Origin: an uncultured Peptostreptococcaceae bacterium
GTDB lineage: Bacteria > Bacillota > Clostridia > Tissierellales > Peptoniphilaceae
DNA length: 5,668 nucleotides
Assembly: GCA_945910665.1 (NCBI GenBank)
Contig: CAMDZK010000088.1
Span: 1 to 5,668 of the forward strand
Reading direction: 5' to 3'
Position 1 is the first letter of the stretch, and every line of letters starts with the position of its first letter. The position numbers and the translations under genes are program-made. Positions 1-5,615 of the stretch are shown here, piece after piece. The notes beneath the pieces are model-generated. The model ran no database searches. It was not told the DNA's origin and worked only from the letters and a program-made list of their open reading frames with translations.

Positions 1-7
1 TGGGTAA
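1..7 (+). CDS. Possible last codons of pstB (phosphate ABC transporter ATPase), partial
   Basis: The window opens with the last base of one codon, then a glycine codon and TAA at 5-7. PstB proteins very commonly end in Gly-Arg-Phe/Tyr-Gly, and pstB is the usual gene directly before phoU, so a final (F/Y)-G-stop fits. Seven bases cannot prove this. It is an inference from position and family knowledge, and any other gene ending in Gly-stop would look the same. Confidence 0.3.
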
Positions 8-19
8 AAGGAGCAAACA

Positions 20-685
20 ATGGTACGAAATCGATTTGAGAGAGAACTGGATAAACTCAATAACAATTTAGAAGAAATGGGCGAAATGGTGTCTGTCGCC
101 ATTCAAAATTCAATTAAAGCACTCACCGCGTGCAATTTGGAAATGGCGAAAGAAGTTATCGAAGGGGATGACACCATCAATGCCATGGAAAAAGACATTG
201 AACGACAATGTATGAACCTTCTCATGCGTCAACAACCCGTCGCGTCAGATCTACGACTGATTTCCACGGTTTTGAAGATGATTACAGACTTAGAGCGTAT
301 CGGCGATCAGGCGGCAGACATTGCAGAAATTACCCTCCATTACTGTGAGAATACAAAAATTGACGCTACTTTTGAAACTGTGTCCAATATGAGTGGGACA
401 AGCATTAATATGCTTAAAAAAGCCTTACGCGCTTTTCGCGATGGTGACTTGGACTTAGCTGATGAAGTCATCGCGATGGATGATCTCGTGGATGAAGGGT
501 TTAATCATCTGAGAGATATTGTAATCGAAGAAATTCGCTTATCAGAAGAGGATCCGCAAAATATTATTGACGTCCTTATGATTGGAAAATATTTAGAGCG
601 CATTGGCGACCATGCGCAAAATGTAGCGGAATGGGTCGTATTTTCGATTACTGGACAACACGAACTCTACAAAGTAGGTGAATAA
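20..685 (+). CDS. phoU: PhoU, phosphate signalling/transport accessory protein
   Basis: PhoU is a cytoplasmic helical protein that links the Pst phosphate transporter to the PhoR kinase and limits Pst uptake and Pho activation when phosphate is sufficient. The 221-residue length is normal for the family. The protein shows the expected tandem duplication of a three-helix bundle. Each half carries the metal-binding signature: D90-L-E-R-I-G-D96-Q-A-A-D100 in the first and Y191-L-E-R-I-G-D197-H-A-Q-N in the second. The N-terminus (F6-E-R-E-L-D, then a long amphipathic helix) is also typical. The ATG at 20 is preceded by AAAGGAG at 7-13 with a six-base gap. The two-component genes that follow immediately, and a probable pstB end upstream, support a pst-phoU-phoPR operon. 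Motifs and length were read directly; the role is established family knowledge. Confidence 0.95.
   Translation: MVRNRFERELDKLNNNLEEMGEMVSVAIQNSIKALTACNLEMAKEVIEGDDTINAMEKDIERQCMNLLMRQQPVASDLRLISTVLKMITDLERIGDQAADIAEITLHYCENTKIDATFETVSNMSGTSINMLKKALRAFRDGDLDLADEVIAMDDLVDEGFNHLRDIVIEEIRLSEEDPQNIIDVLMIGKYLERIGDHAQNVAEWVVFSITGQHELYKVGE
676..680 (+). promoter_or_regulatory. Ribosome binding site deciding the response-regulator start
   Basis: AGGTG lies inside the last codons of phoU, six bases before the ATG at 687. The in-frame GTG at 678 lies within this site and has no good Shine-Dalgarno sequence of its own. The ATG at 687 is therefore the better start, giving a protein that begins M-H-T-I-F-V-V-E-D-E, the usual receiver-domain beginning. 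Confidence 0.75.
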
Positions 686-686
686 A

Positions 687-1364
687 ATGCATACGATTTT
701 CGTCGTAGAAGATGAAGAAAATATCCGTGAGATGATTTGCTATGCCCTCAATAATTCTTCGTTTAAAGCAAAAGGATTCTCTAAAGCAGAAGAACTTTAT
801 GAGGCTTTAAAAGAGAAAACCCCCCATCTTTTTCTTCTCGATATCATGCTGGAAGGAGATGATGGGTATACCATTTTGCAAGAACTCAGAAAAAGGGAAG
901 AGACAAGAGAAACTCCCGTCATCATGCTTACGGCGAAAAGCAGTGAATACGACAAAGTCAAAGGACTCGATATGGGAGCCGATGATTATATCACGAAACC
1001 ATTTGGTGTTATGGAGCTCATCTCTCGGGTGAAAGCTGTTTTACGCCGGTTTCCGCAAGAAGTAGAAGAAAGCGTCCATTTATCTCTCGGGGAAATCTTT
1101 ATGGATTTAGAAAAGCGGATGGTATATGTCGACGATGTGCCTGTGGAACTGACCTATAAAGAGTTTGAGCTGTTATCCTATTTGTTATACAATAGAGATA
1201 TCGTACTCACACGTACAAAACTTATGGCTGAAATTTGGGGCTTTTCGTATCAAGGTGAGTCGCGGACCGTAGATGTGCACATTCGGTCCCTGCGCCAAAA
1301 GTTGGGCGACGCGGGAAAATACATTCAAACCGTACGAAATGTCGGCTACAAAATAGGAGAATAA
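687..1364 (+). CDS. phoP: PhoP/PhoB-type response regulator (OmpR family)
   Basis: This is a DNA-binding response regulator of 225 residues, the usual OmpR/PhoB size. The N-terminal receiver (about 1-118) has the acidic pair E8-D9 and E10, phospho-acceptor D52 in L-L-D-I-M-L, T82 in M-L-T-A-K, and K104 in I-T-K-P-F. The C-terminal winged helix (about 128-225) contains Y-K-E-F-E-L-L, the R-T-V-D-V-H-I-R recognition helix and the closing V-R-N-V-G-Y-K wing. The start begins one base after the phoU stop, and the stop abuts the kinase ATG, so the three genes look translationally coupled. The position after phoU and before a PhoR-like kinase points to control of phosphate-starvation genes. Paralogues such as VicR/WalR have the same architecture, so the assignment rests on context. 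phoB is the equivalent name outside Bacillota. A GTG nine bases upstream (678) is an alternative but less likely start. Confidence 0.88.
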   Translation: MHTIFVVEDEENIREMICYALNNSSFKAKGFSKAEELYEALKEKTPHLFLLDIMLEGDDGYTILQELRKREETRETPVIMLTAKSSEYDKVKGLDMGADDYITKPFGVMELISRVKAVLRRFPQEVEESVHLSLGEIFMDLEKRMVYVDDVPVELTYKEFELLSYLLYNRDIVLTRTKLMAEIWGFSYQGESRTVDVHIRSLRQKLGDAGKYIQTVRNVGYKIGE

Positions 1365-2582
1365 ATGGAACGGAGAGTGAATCTTTCGATTCTCTTAAGT
1401 TTGCTCTGTATCTGTCTTTTCTTCTCGTTAGGCATTGCCGCTTTTTTACAACATGAAGAGACTTCTTTTCAAGAGGCCCTTCAACGTGACTTGGAAAAAG
1501 TACAACAGGATGACGGTGATTTGGAACGTCTCTATCGAGAAGAGCACGTCAGTGATTTAGAAAAAGAGCAGATGCAAAGACTCGAAATCATTACGGAGAA
1601 AGGCGAATTGCAAAGCGTCTATCTCCCCAAAAGAGATTTTCTCTACACTTTTAAAAGCATATTACCCATCACCACATTGGTTATGGGTCTTTTTGTTATT
1701 CTCACCCCGCTTGCGAGTCGCATGTTCACCAAGAAAACCTTAGAACCCATTATTCAATCCATGGAAGAAATTCAAGGAATTTTAGGTGGACGAGAGACAG
1801 AACATAATAAAGAAACCTATCCTGAGTTGGAAACCCTTATAAAAGAAATCGAATATGAAAAAGCGCAGATTACTTACTCGATGAATCAGCTCATAGAATC
1901 AGAACAAATGCGCAGAGATTTTACGGCCAATGTGAGCCACGAATTAAAAACGCCACTGACTTCAATTAATGGCTATGCGGAGATGATTGAAAGTGGGATT
2001 ACAAGTCCTGAAGATACGAAAAAATTTGCAGGAATTATCTTACATGAGGGCAAACGCTTACTCCATTTAATTGACGACACCATTCGCCTCAGCTTGTTAG
2101 AGAAAGAAGAAAAGTTCAATTTGATGGAGGATACATTAGATCTCTATACGTTGGCTGAAGAAGTCGTCAAAAAACACGAAATTAGTGCGAGTCAAAAAAA
2201 TGTGACGATGAGAATCACAGGAGAGTCCGCATTTGTCAAGGGGAATCATCGCATGCTGGAAGATGTGATTACAAACCTTATTAGTAATGCGATTAAATAC
2301 AATAAACCGGGTGGTTCTGTGGATGTCATCATACAAAAAGAAGAAAGGAAAGTTCTCCTTATCGTCAAAGATACGGGAATTGGGATTTCAGAAGAAGACC
2401 AACCGCGGGTCTTCGAACGCTTTTATATGGGCAACAAAGCCCGTACCAATAAGCAGGGAACCGGTCTTGGTTTATCGATTGTAAAGCATGTGGTAAAATT
2501 GCACCATGGGGAGATCCATCTCAAGTCAAACATTGGCGATGGAACGACCATGACCATTGCCTTACAAAAAGCGAGACCATAA
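1365..2582 (+). CDS. phoR: PhoR-type membrane sensor histidine kinase, short form
   Basis: This 405-residue sensor kinase is the likely partner of the preceding regulator. The first membrane helix spans about residues 6-28 and the second about 95-118. Between them lies a small, charged extracytoplasmic segment of about 65 residues. A degenerate HAMP-like linker (about 119-175, with T-L-E-P-I-I) leads to the dimerisation helix with the H box S191-H192-E-L-K-T-P, where H192 is the predicted phosphorylation site. The ATPase domain has the N box N304-L-I-S-N308-A-I-K-Y-N, G1 D336-T-G-I-G, F box F350-E-R-F-Y and G2 G365-T-G-L-G-L-S-I-V. All catalytic motifs are intact. No cytoplasmic PAS domain can be fitted between TM2 and the H box, unlike the longer PhoR of Bacillus. 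AGGAGA at 1355-1360 serves the ATG, which directly follows the regulator's stop codon. That the cognate signal is phosphate via Pst/PhoU is inferred from gene order. Confidence 0.9.
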   Translation: MERRVNLSILLSLLCICLFFSLGIAAFLQHEETSFQEALQRDLEKVQQDDGDLERLYREEHVSDLEKEQMQRLEIITEKGELQSVYLPKRDFLYTFKSILPITTLVMGLFVILTPLASRMFTKKTLEPIIQSMEEIQGILGGRETEHNKETYPELETLIKEIEYEKAQITYSMNQLIESEQMRRDFTANVSHELKTPLTSINGYAEMIESGITSPEDTKKFAGIILHEGKRLLHLIDDTIRLSLLEKEEKFNLMEDTLDLYTLAEEVVKKHEISASQKNVTMRITGESAFVKGNHRMLEDVITNLISNAIKYNKPGGSVDVIIQKEERKVLLIVKDTGIGISEEDQPRVFERFYMGNKARTNKQGTGLGLSIVKHVVKLHHGEIHLKSNIGDGTTMTIALQKARP

Positions 2583-2587
2583 GGAGG
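2581..2587 (+). promoter_or_regulatory. Shine-Dalgarno site of xth overlapping the phoR stop codon
   Basis: AAGGAGG begins inside the TAA stop of the kinase gene (2580-2582) and lies four bases before the xth ATG at 2592. The overlap leaves no room for a separate promoter, so xth must be read from the upstream transcript or from a promoter inside phoR. Confidence 0.8.
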
Positions 2588-2591
2588 TTCT

Positions 2592-3368
2592 ATGAGACTC
2601 ATTTCGTGGAACGTAAACGGTTTACGTGCCATTATGAAGAAGGGTTTTATGGACATTTTCTGGAATGCCAACGCAGATATCTTTTGTTTACAAGAGATTA
2701 AAATGCAAGAAGGGCAACAGGAAATGGACTTACCCGGCTATGAAGAATATTACAACTACGCCCATAAGAAGGGCTATTCTGGAACGGCGATTTTTTCAAA
2801 GTATCAAGCCTTAGATGTTCAATATGGATTAGGGATCGACGAACACGATACGGAAGGGCGCGTCATTACGCTGGAATTCCAGGACTTTTTCCTCGTCAAC
2901 GTGTACACACCAAATTCTAAACGACAATTGGAACGCCTGGAGTATCGTCAAATATGGGAAGATGTATTTTTAGCGCATTTAAAGGAATTAGAAAAGACGA
3001 AGCCCGTGGTTTTGTGCGGGGATTTAAATGTAGCACACAAAGAAATCGACCTGAAAAACCCAGATACGAATCGCAAAAGTGCAGGTTTCACCGATGAAGA
3101 ACGAGAAAAATTTCAAAACTTGGTGGACCATGGGTTTATCGATACCTTTCGACACTTTTATCCTGATGCAACAGACCGTTACACTTGGTGGAGTTATGTG
3201 ACAAGAGCCCGTGAACGAAACGCAGGGTGGCGTATTGACTATTTCCTCGTCAGTGAAGCGCTTAAAGATAAACTAAATGACGCGCAAATCCTAGATGATG
3301 TGATGGGATCTGACCACTGCCCTGTCCTGTTAGATATTGATTTAAAAGGTGGAAGTAAAGCCCTATAA
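2592..3368 (+). CDS. xth: Exodeoxyribonuclease III / class II AP endonuclease
   Basis: This is a Mg2+-dependent repair nuclease of the Xth/ExoA/APE1 family. It cleaves 5' of abasic sites in base-excision repair, and many members also have 3'-5' exonuclease and 3'-phosphatase activity. The 258-residue length is normal. The full set of family motifs is visible: W6-N7-V-N9-G-L-R, the metal ligand E35 in L-Q-E-I-K, Y105 in V-Y-T-P-N-S, G143-D144-L-N146-V-A-H, the A164-G-F-T region, W213-R-I-D216-Y-F, and the catalytic G239-S240-D241-H242-C-P-V at the end. Nothing is missing. It starts nine bases after phoR and is followed by a strong terminator, making it the last gene of the apparent pho operon. 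A link between abasic-site repair and phosphate control is not a standard arrangement I know of. The biochemical assignment is secure; the regulatory link is inferred. Confidence 0.95.
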   Translation: MRLISWNVNGLRAIMKKGFMDIFWNANADIFCLQEIKMQEGQQEMDLPGYEEYYNYAHKKGYSGTAIFSKYQALDVQYGLGIDEHDTEGRVITLEFQDFFLVNVYTPNSKRQLERLEYRQIWEDVFLAHLKELEKTKPVVLCGDLNVAHKEIDLKNPDTNRKSAGFTDEEREKFQNLVDHGFIDTFRHFYPDATDRYTWWSYVTRARERNAGWRIDYFLVSEALKDKLNDAQILDDVMGSDHCPVLLDIDLKGGSKAL

Positions 3369-3400
3369 AAAACTGCCATGGATTTTCATGGCGTTTTTTT
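3367..3400 (+). terminator. Intrinsic terminator after xth
   Basis: A perfect 6-bp inverted repeat (GCCATG at 3375-3380, CATGGC at 3387-3392) has a six-base loop and is followed by G and seven T residues. An A6-C run at 3367-3373 can extend the stem against the G-T tract with one bulged base. It overlaps the xth stop codon. The A-run makes it potentially bidirectional, although no convergent gene is present. Confidence 0.88.
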
Positions 3401-3428
3401 GATACGACCTTGCACAATGATGTATAAT
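3399..3428 (+). promoter_or_regulatory. Probable SigA-type promoter of the Rieske oxygenase gene
   Basis: A consensus -10 TATAAT lies at 3423-3428. Eighteen bases upstream is TTGATA (3399-3404), five of six matches to the -35 consensus. The -35 starts in the last T residues of the xth terminator, so the two signals are nested. The predicted transcript starts near 3435, about 35 bases before the ATG. A GAGGAG Shine-Dalgarno site lies at 3458-3463, six bases before the start. Confidence 0.7.
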
Positions 3429-3469
3429 ACAATCGTAGTGTAAAATAATGAATCAATGAGGAGTCCGTT

Positions 3470-4456
3470 ATGATAAAGAATCAATGGTACGCCGTGTTGT
3501 CATCCCAGCAACTGAAACAAGAAAGTCTTGTGGCTGTAAAACGACTGGGAATTCAGCTCGTCTTTTTTCGAGACAACGAAGGGGTTGCTCATGCCTTGAT
3601 GGATTTGTGTGCTCATCGGGGCGCTGCAATCAGTCATGGAAAACACATGGGAAATACGGTACAGTGTCCTTTCCACGGAATCGAATATGATAAAACGGGA
3701 AGTGCTACGCTCATCCCTGCCAATGGACGCAATAATACGGAAGATTTGAAGCGATTTCATGTTCGATCCTATCCGGTACGAGAAAAACACGACCTCATTT
3801 TTTTGTGGTATGGCGATGGAGAACCGACAGAACTTCCTCCATTTTTCGAAGAATTAATTGACAAAGGAGATGTTATTTCAGAAGTTTTCGATCCTTGGAA
3901 TGTGCATTATTCCCGTACCATTGAAAATCAGCTCGACGTGGCCCATTTGCCCTTTGTGCATCACAACACCATCGGACGTGGAAATAAAACGCTCGTAAAT
4001 GGTCCCAAAGTCATTTGGGAAGGAGAAGATGAATTCCAACATAGTGCTGATAATGAAGTAGACCATGGACAAACCCCAAAGAAAAATGAAGACGCACGCA
4101 TTAAAAACAGTTATATGCGCTTTCATTTTCCGAACCTCTGGCTCAATCGCATATCTGAAAAATTTCGTATTTTAGGTGTTTTTATTCCAGTAGATGACGA
4201 AAATATGGTCTTTATGCTTCGCCTCTATAACCATGTAACGAAGATAAAACCCATCGATCACCTCGTAGGTTTCCTAGGAAAAAGGGCAAATCTGATTATC
4301 GCTCATCAAGACCGCAGAGTCGTCGAAACCCAAAGACCCAAGCGCTCAAAATTAAAAATGGGTGAGACTCTTCTCCGTGCGGATAAACCACTGATTGAAT
4401 ACAGAAAGCGTCGCGAACGATTGATTTCACTTGGAGAAGAAGAAAAAGAGATATAA
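3470..4456 (+). CDS. Rieske [2Fe-2S] non-heme iron oxygenase-like protein
   Basis: This is a 328-residue member of the ring-hydroxylating oxygenase alpha-subunit superfamily; substrate unknown. The N-terminal Rieske domain (about 1-118) has the cluster ligands C47-A-H49 and C66-P-F-H69, with C-P-F-H-G in the normal spacing. The C-terminal catalytic domain has E152-N153-Q-L-D156-V-A-H159-L-P-F-V-H164, matching the D-x2-H-x4-H pattern: D156 as the bridging acid and H159/H164 as iron ligands. D281 in A-H-Q-D-R-R is my candidate third ligand. Thus both metal centres appear intact. The E-N-x-x-D-x-x-H-x-P-F-V-H form recalls the single-component-type alpha subunits related to pheophorbide a oxygenase, VanA and similar proteins rather than naphthalene dioxygenase. 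No beta subunit, ferredoxin or ferredoxin reductase gene is adjacent. It has its own promoter and sits upstream of a MarR regulator. I recall similar uncharacterised proteins in strict anaerobes, but could not check this here. Oxygenase activity is inferred. Confidence 0.88.
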   Translation: MIKNQWYAVLSSQQLKQESLVAVKRLGIQLVFFRDNEGVAHALMDLCAHRGAAISHGKHMGNTVQCPFHGIEYDKTGSATLIPANGRNNTEDLKRFHVRSYPVREKHDLIFLWYGDGEPTELPPFFEELIDKGDVISEVFDPWNVHYSRTIENQLDVAHLPFVHHNTIGRGNKTLVNGPKVIWEGEDEFQHSADNEVDHGQTPKKNEDARIKNSYMRFHFPNLWLNRISEKFRILGVFIPVDDENMVFMLRLYNHVTKIKPIDHLVGFLGKRANLIIAHQDRRVVETQRPKRSKLKMGETLLRADKPLIEYRKRRERLISLGEEEKEI

Positions 4457-4476
4457 ATAAAAAAATCATACTCTAA

Positions 4477-4495
4477 TCAAGTATAATATAATTGA
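4477..4495. promoter_or_regulatory. Candidate MarR operator: 19-bp imperfect palindrome over a -10 box
   Basis: The sequence TCAAgTATAaTATAaTTGA is symmetric about 4486, with eight of nine pairs complementary. This is the size and A+T-rich, TCAA...TTGA-bounded form common for MarR-family operators. It covers a perfect -10 TATAAT (4482-4487), so a protein bound here would block RNA polymerase. Its place just ahead of the marR gene suggests autorepression. The symmetry was read directly; protein binding is inferred. Confidence 0.5.
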
Positions 4496-4521
4496 CGAAA
4501 GACAATAAGCGTGATTATGAA
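4482..4521 (+). promoter_or_regulatory. Probable promoter region of marR (two possible readings)
   Basis: One reading uses TATAAT at 4482-4487, a perfect -10, but only an A-run lies at the -35 position. The second uses TTGACG at 4492-4497 (five of six) as -35 and TATGAA at 4516-4521 (four of six) as -10, with an 18-base spacer. Sequence alone does not decide between them. No intrinsic terminator separates the Rieske gene from this point, so read-through is also possible. Confidence 0.45.
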
Positions 4522-4534
4522 TTTCCTTATTGTC
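4501..4534. repeat. Perfect 9-bp inverted repeat upstream of marR
   Basis: GACAATAAG (4501-4509) is exactly complementary to CTTATTGTC (4526-4534), with 16 bases between. On DNA the arms flank the second possible -10. On RNA they could form a leader hairpin ending six bases before the marR Shine-Dalgarno site. There is no T-tract after it, so it is not an intrinsic terminator. Confidence 0.6.
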
Positions 4535-4540
4535 AAAGAA

Positions 4541-4550
4541 AAGGAGGTGA
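4541..4550 (+). promoter_or_regulatory. Near-perfect Shine-Dalgarno site deciding the marR start
   Basis: AAGGAGGTGA is complementary to the 16S rRNA 3' end and lies just ahead of the ATG at 4553. It excludes the in-frame GTG at 4511, which would add 14 residues, lies in the inverted-repeat loop and lacks a site of its own. Confidence 0.88.
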
Positions 4551-4552
4551 CT

Positions 4553-4990
4553 ATGCAAGAAGAAATGATGCTAATATGCAATATTAGTATATTAAATCGA
4601 TATGCAAAGGGACAATTGGATCAAAAATTGTCATCACACGGCTTCCATTGGAGGTCGATGGCAGTGCTCAATATCATTGAAGCGGTGCCAGGGATGAGCC
4701 AGAACCGAATTGGTATGTTTTTACAAACCGATAAAGCGAATGTAACCAAACTCATTAATCAAATGGAAGACGACGGTTTTATTTATAGAGAAAATGACAC
4801 GCATGACCGTAGGCAAAAACGTGTGTATCTTTCCGAAAAAGGGCAAGAAGCACTCCCTATGTTGAAAAAAATCATGAAAGAATGGGAAAATGAGATTTAC
4901 CGTCCCTTCACTGCAGAAGAAAGAAAAACCTTTGAGGAACTCCACGGAAAAATTTCTAAACATCTTTTGGAACAAACGGAGCGACTTTAG
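4553..4990 (+). CDS. MarR-family winged-helix transcriptional regulator
   Basis: This 145-residue protein, typical for MarR, is a dimeric repressor class that usually responds to small aromatic ligands or oxidants. Helix 1 (about 3-28) and the C-terminal helices (about 97-143) would form the dimer interface. The winged helix-turn-helix spans about 34-94: M48-S-Q-N-R-I-G-M-F-L for the first helices, D60-K-A-N-V-T-K-L-I-N-Q-M-E-D-D-G as the recognition helix, and the D85-R-R-Q-K-R-V-Y-L wing with the family's D-x-R signature. The following L-S-E-K-G is also typical. A single cysteine, C9, lies in helix 1. It is not at the position aligned with the sensing cysteine of Bacillus OhrR, so redox sensing is only a possibility. 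It lies between an oxygenase and a flavin reductase, with palindromes directly upstream, which suggests local control of this cassette and of itself. The ligand is unknown. Confidence 0.92.
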   Translation: MQEEMMLICNISILNRYAKGQLDQKLSSHGFHWRSMAVLNIIEAVPGMSQNRIGMFLQTDKANVTKLINQMEDDGFIYRENDTHDRRQKRVYLSEKGQEALPMLKKIMKEWENEIYRPFTAEERKTFEELHGKISKHLLEQTERL

Positions 4991-5022
4991 GGAATTCAAA
5001 CTAATTAAGGGTACATAGGAGT

Positions 5023-5030
5023 AAAGGAGG
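5023..5030 (+). promoter_or_regulatory. Shine-Dalgarno site of the flavin reductase-like gene
   Basis: AAAGGAGG lies six bases before the ATG at 5037. A second AGGAG at 5017-5021 is too far from the ATG to be the main site. I see no convincing promoter in the 46-base gap after marR, so co-transcription with marR is the simplest reading. Confidence 0.8.
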
Positions 5031-5036
5031 GATACA

Positions 5037-5591
5037 ATGAAAGTAAGCGTTTTAGTTGGCTCACTGCGAAAAGAGTCCTACACGAAGAAAATCACGAAAG
5101 AAATTGTGCAATTCTTGCCTGACGAATGGAATATAGAGTTTGTTGAGATTGGAAACTTACCCCTATACAATGAAGAGTACGATGAAGGAACCCCACCAGA
5201 GGAATATGTTCAATTCCGAGAAAAGATGAAAGCGTCGGATGCCTATATTTTCGCTACTCCAGAGTATAACCGGTCGATGCCAGCGTGCATCAAAAATGCT
5301 TTTGATGTTGGGTCTAGACCCCAGGGAAATATTTGTTGGGTGAATAAACCAGCGGCGATTTTCTCCGTATCTCCCGGACAGCTTGGCGCCTTTGGAGCCA
5401 ATCAACATCTTCGCCAAACGATGAGTATGTTTCCTCTCGATTTGATGAAACAACCTGAAGTCTATATTAGTAATGTTGCAGAGGTACTCAACGAGGAAGG
5501 CAAAGTAGTCAAAGAAGGAACGCGCGATTTTTTACGTTCCGTCGCAGAATCTTTCCAAAAACACGTAGAAAAATTTTACGAGAAAAAGTAA
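5037..5591 (+). CDS. NAD(P)H-dependent FMN reductase-like flavoprotein (flavodoxin fold)
   Basis: This is a 184-residue cytoplasmic protein of the NADPH-dependent FMN reductase family, which includes ChrR/YieF-type quinone and chromate reductases, azoreductases and FMN reductases. The FMN-phosphate loop is G8-S-L-R-K-E-S-Y-T-K-K after the first beta strand. The second flavin-contacting signature is T74-P-E-Y-N-R-S-M-P-A-C-I-K-N-A-F-D90, close to the family pattern T-P-E-Y-N-x-S-x-P-x-x-L-K-N-A-x-D. A third, S110-V-S-P-G-Q-L-G-A-F-G-A with following R126, matches the conserved segment near the flavin ring. Length is normal and nothing is truncated. It would transfer two electrons from NAD(P)H to quinones, flavins or other acceptors; the true substrate cannot be told. 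It follows marR closely and is a plausible regulated target. Direct electron supply to the Rieske oxygenase would be unusual, since those proteins normally use iron-sulfur/FAD or FMN reductases of other families. Confidence 0.9.
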   Translation: MKVSVLVGSLRKESYTKKITKEIVQFLPDEWNIEFVEIGNLPLYNEEYDEGTPPEEYVQFREKMKASDAYIFATPEYNRSMPACIKNAFDVGSRPQGNICWVNKPAAIFSVSPGQLGAFGANQHLRQTMSMFPLDLMKQPEVYISNVAEVLNEEGKVVKEGTRDFLRSVAESFQKHVEKFYEKK

Positions 5592-5594
5592 AGC

Positions 5595-5615
5595 ACCCGC
5601 ACGTATGTTGCGGGT
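5595..5615. terminator. GC-rich hairpin after the flavin reductase gene, possible terminator
   Basis: ACCCGCA (5595-5601) and TGCGGGT (5609-5615) form a perfect 7-bp stem with a seven-base loop, starting three bases after the stop codon. No T-run follows on the + strand, so it is not a canonical intrinsic terminator in that direction. On the - strand the hairpin is followed by a moderately T-rich stretch (reverse of 5578-5593), so it could act for a convergent gene from the right. The remaining bases to 5668 show no gene I can support. Confidence 0.5.

Noticed and set aside
678..686. GTG start for the response regulator, adding three residues
   Set aside because: The GTG lies inside the AGGTG Shine-Dalgarno site that serves the ATG at 687, and receiver domains usually begin at the later position.
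2136..2671. Reverse-strand open frames across the phoR 3' half and the xth start
   Set aside because: They overlap strongly supported + strand genes, have no recognisable motifs and are shadows of the coding strand.
3410..3415. TTGCAC as the -35 of the Rieske promoter
   Set aside because: It is only seven bases from the TATAAT. TTGATA at 3399-3404 has a workable 18-base spacer.
3262..3456. Short reverse-strand frame over the xth end and the intergenic region
   Set aside because: It crosses the terminator and promoter, has no family features and is best explained as chance.
4511..4552. GTG start for the MarR protein, adding 14 residues
   Set aside because: There is no ribosome binding site before it, and it lies within the inverted repeat. 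A near-perfect site directly precedes the ATG at 4553.
5163..5453. Reverse-strand frame inside the flavin reductase gene
   Set aside because: It is fully contained in a gene with clear FMN-binding motifs and shows no domain of its own.
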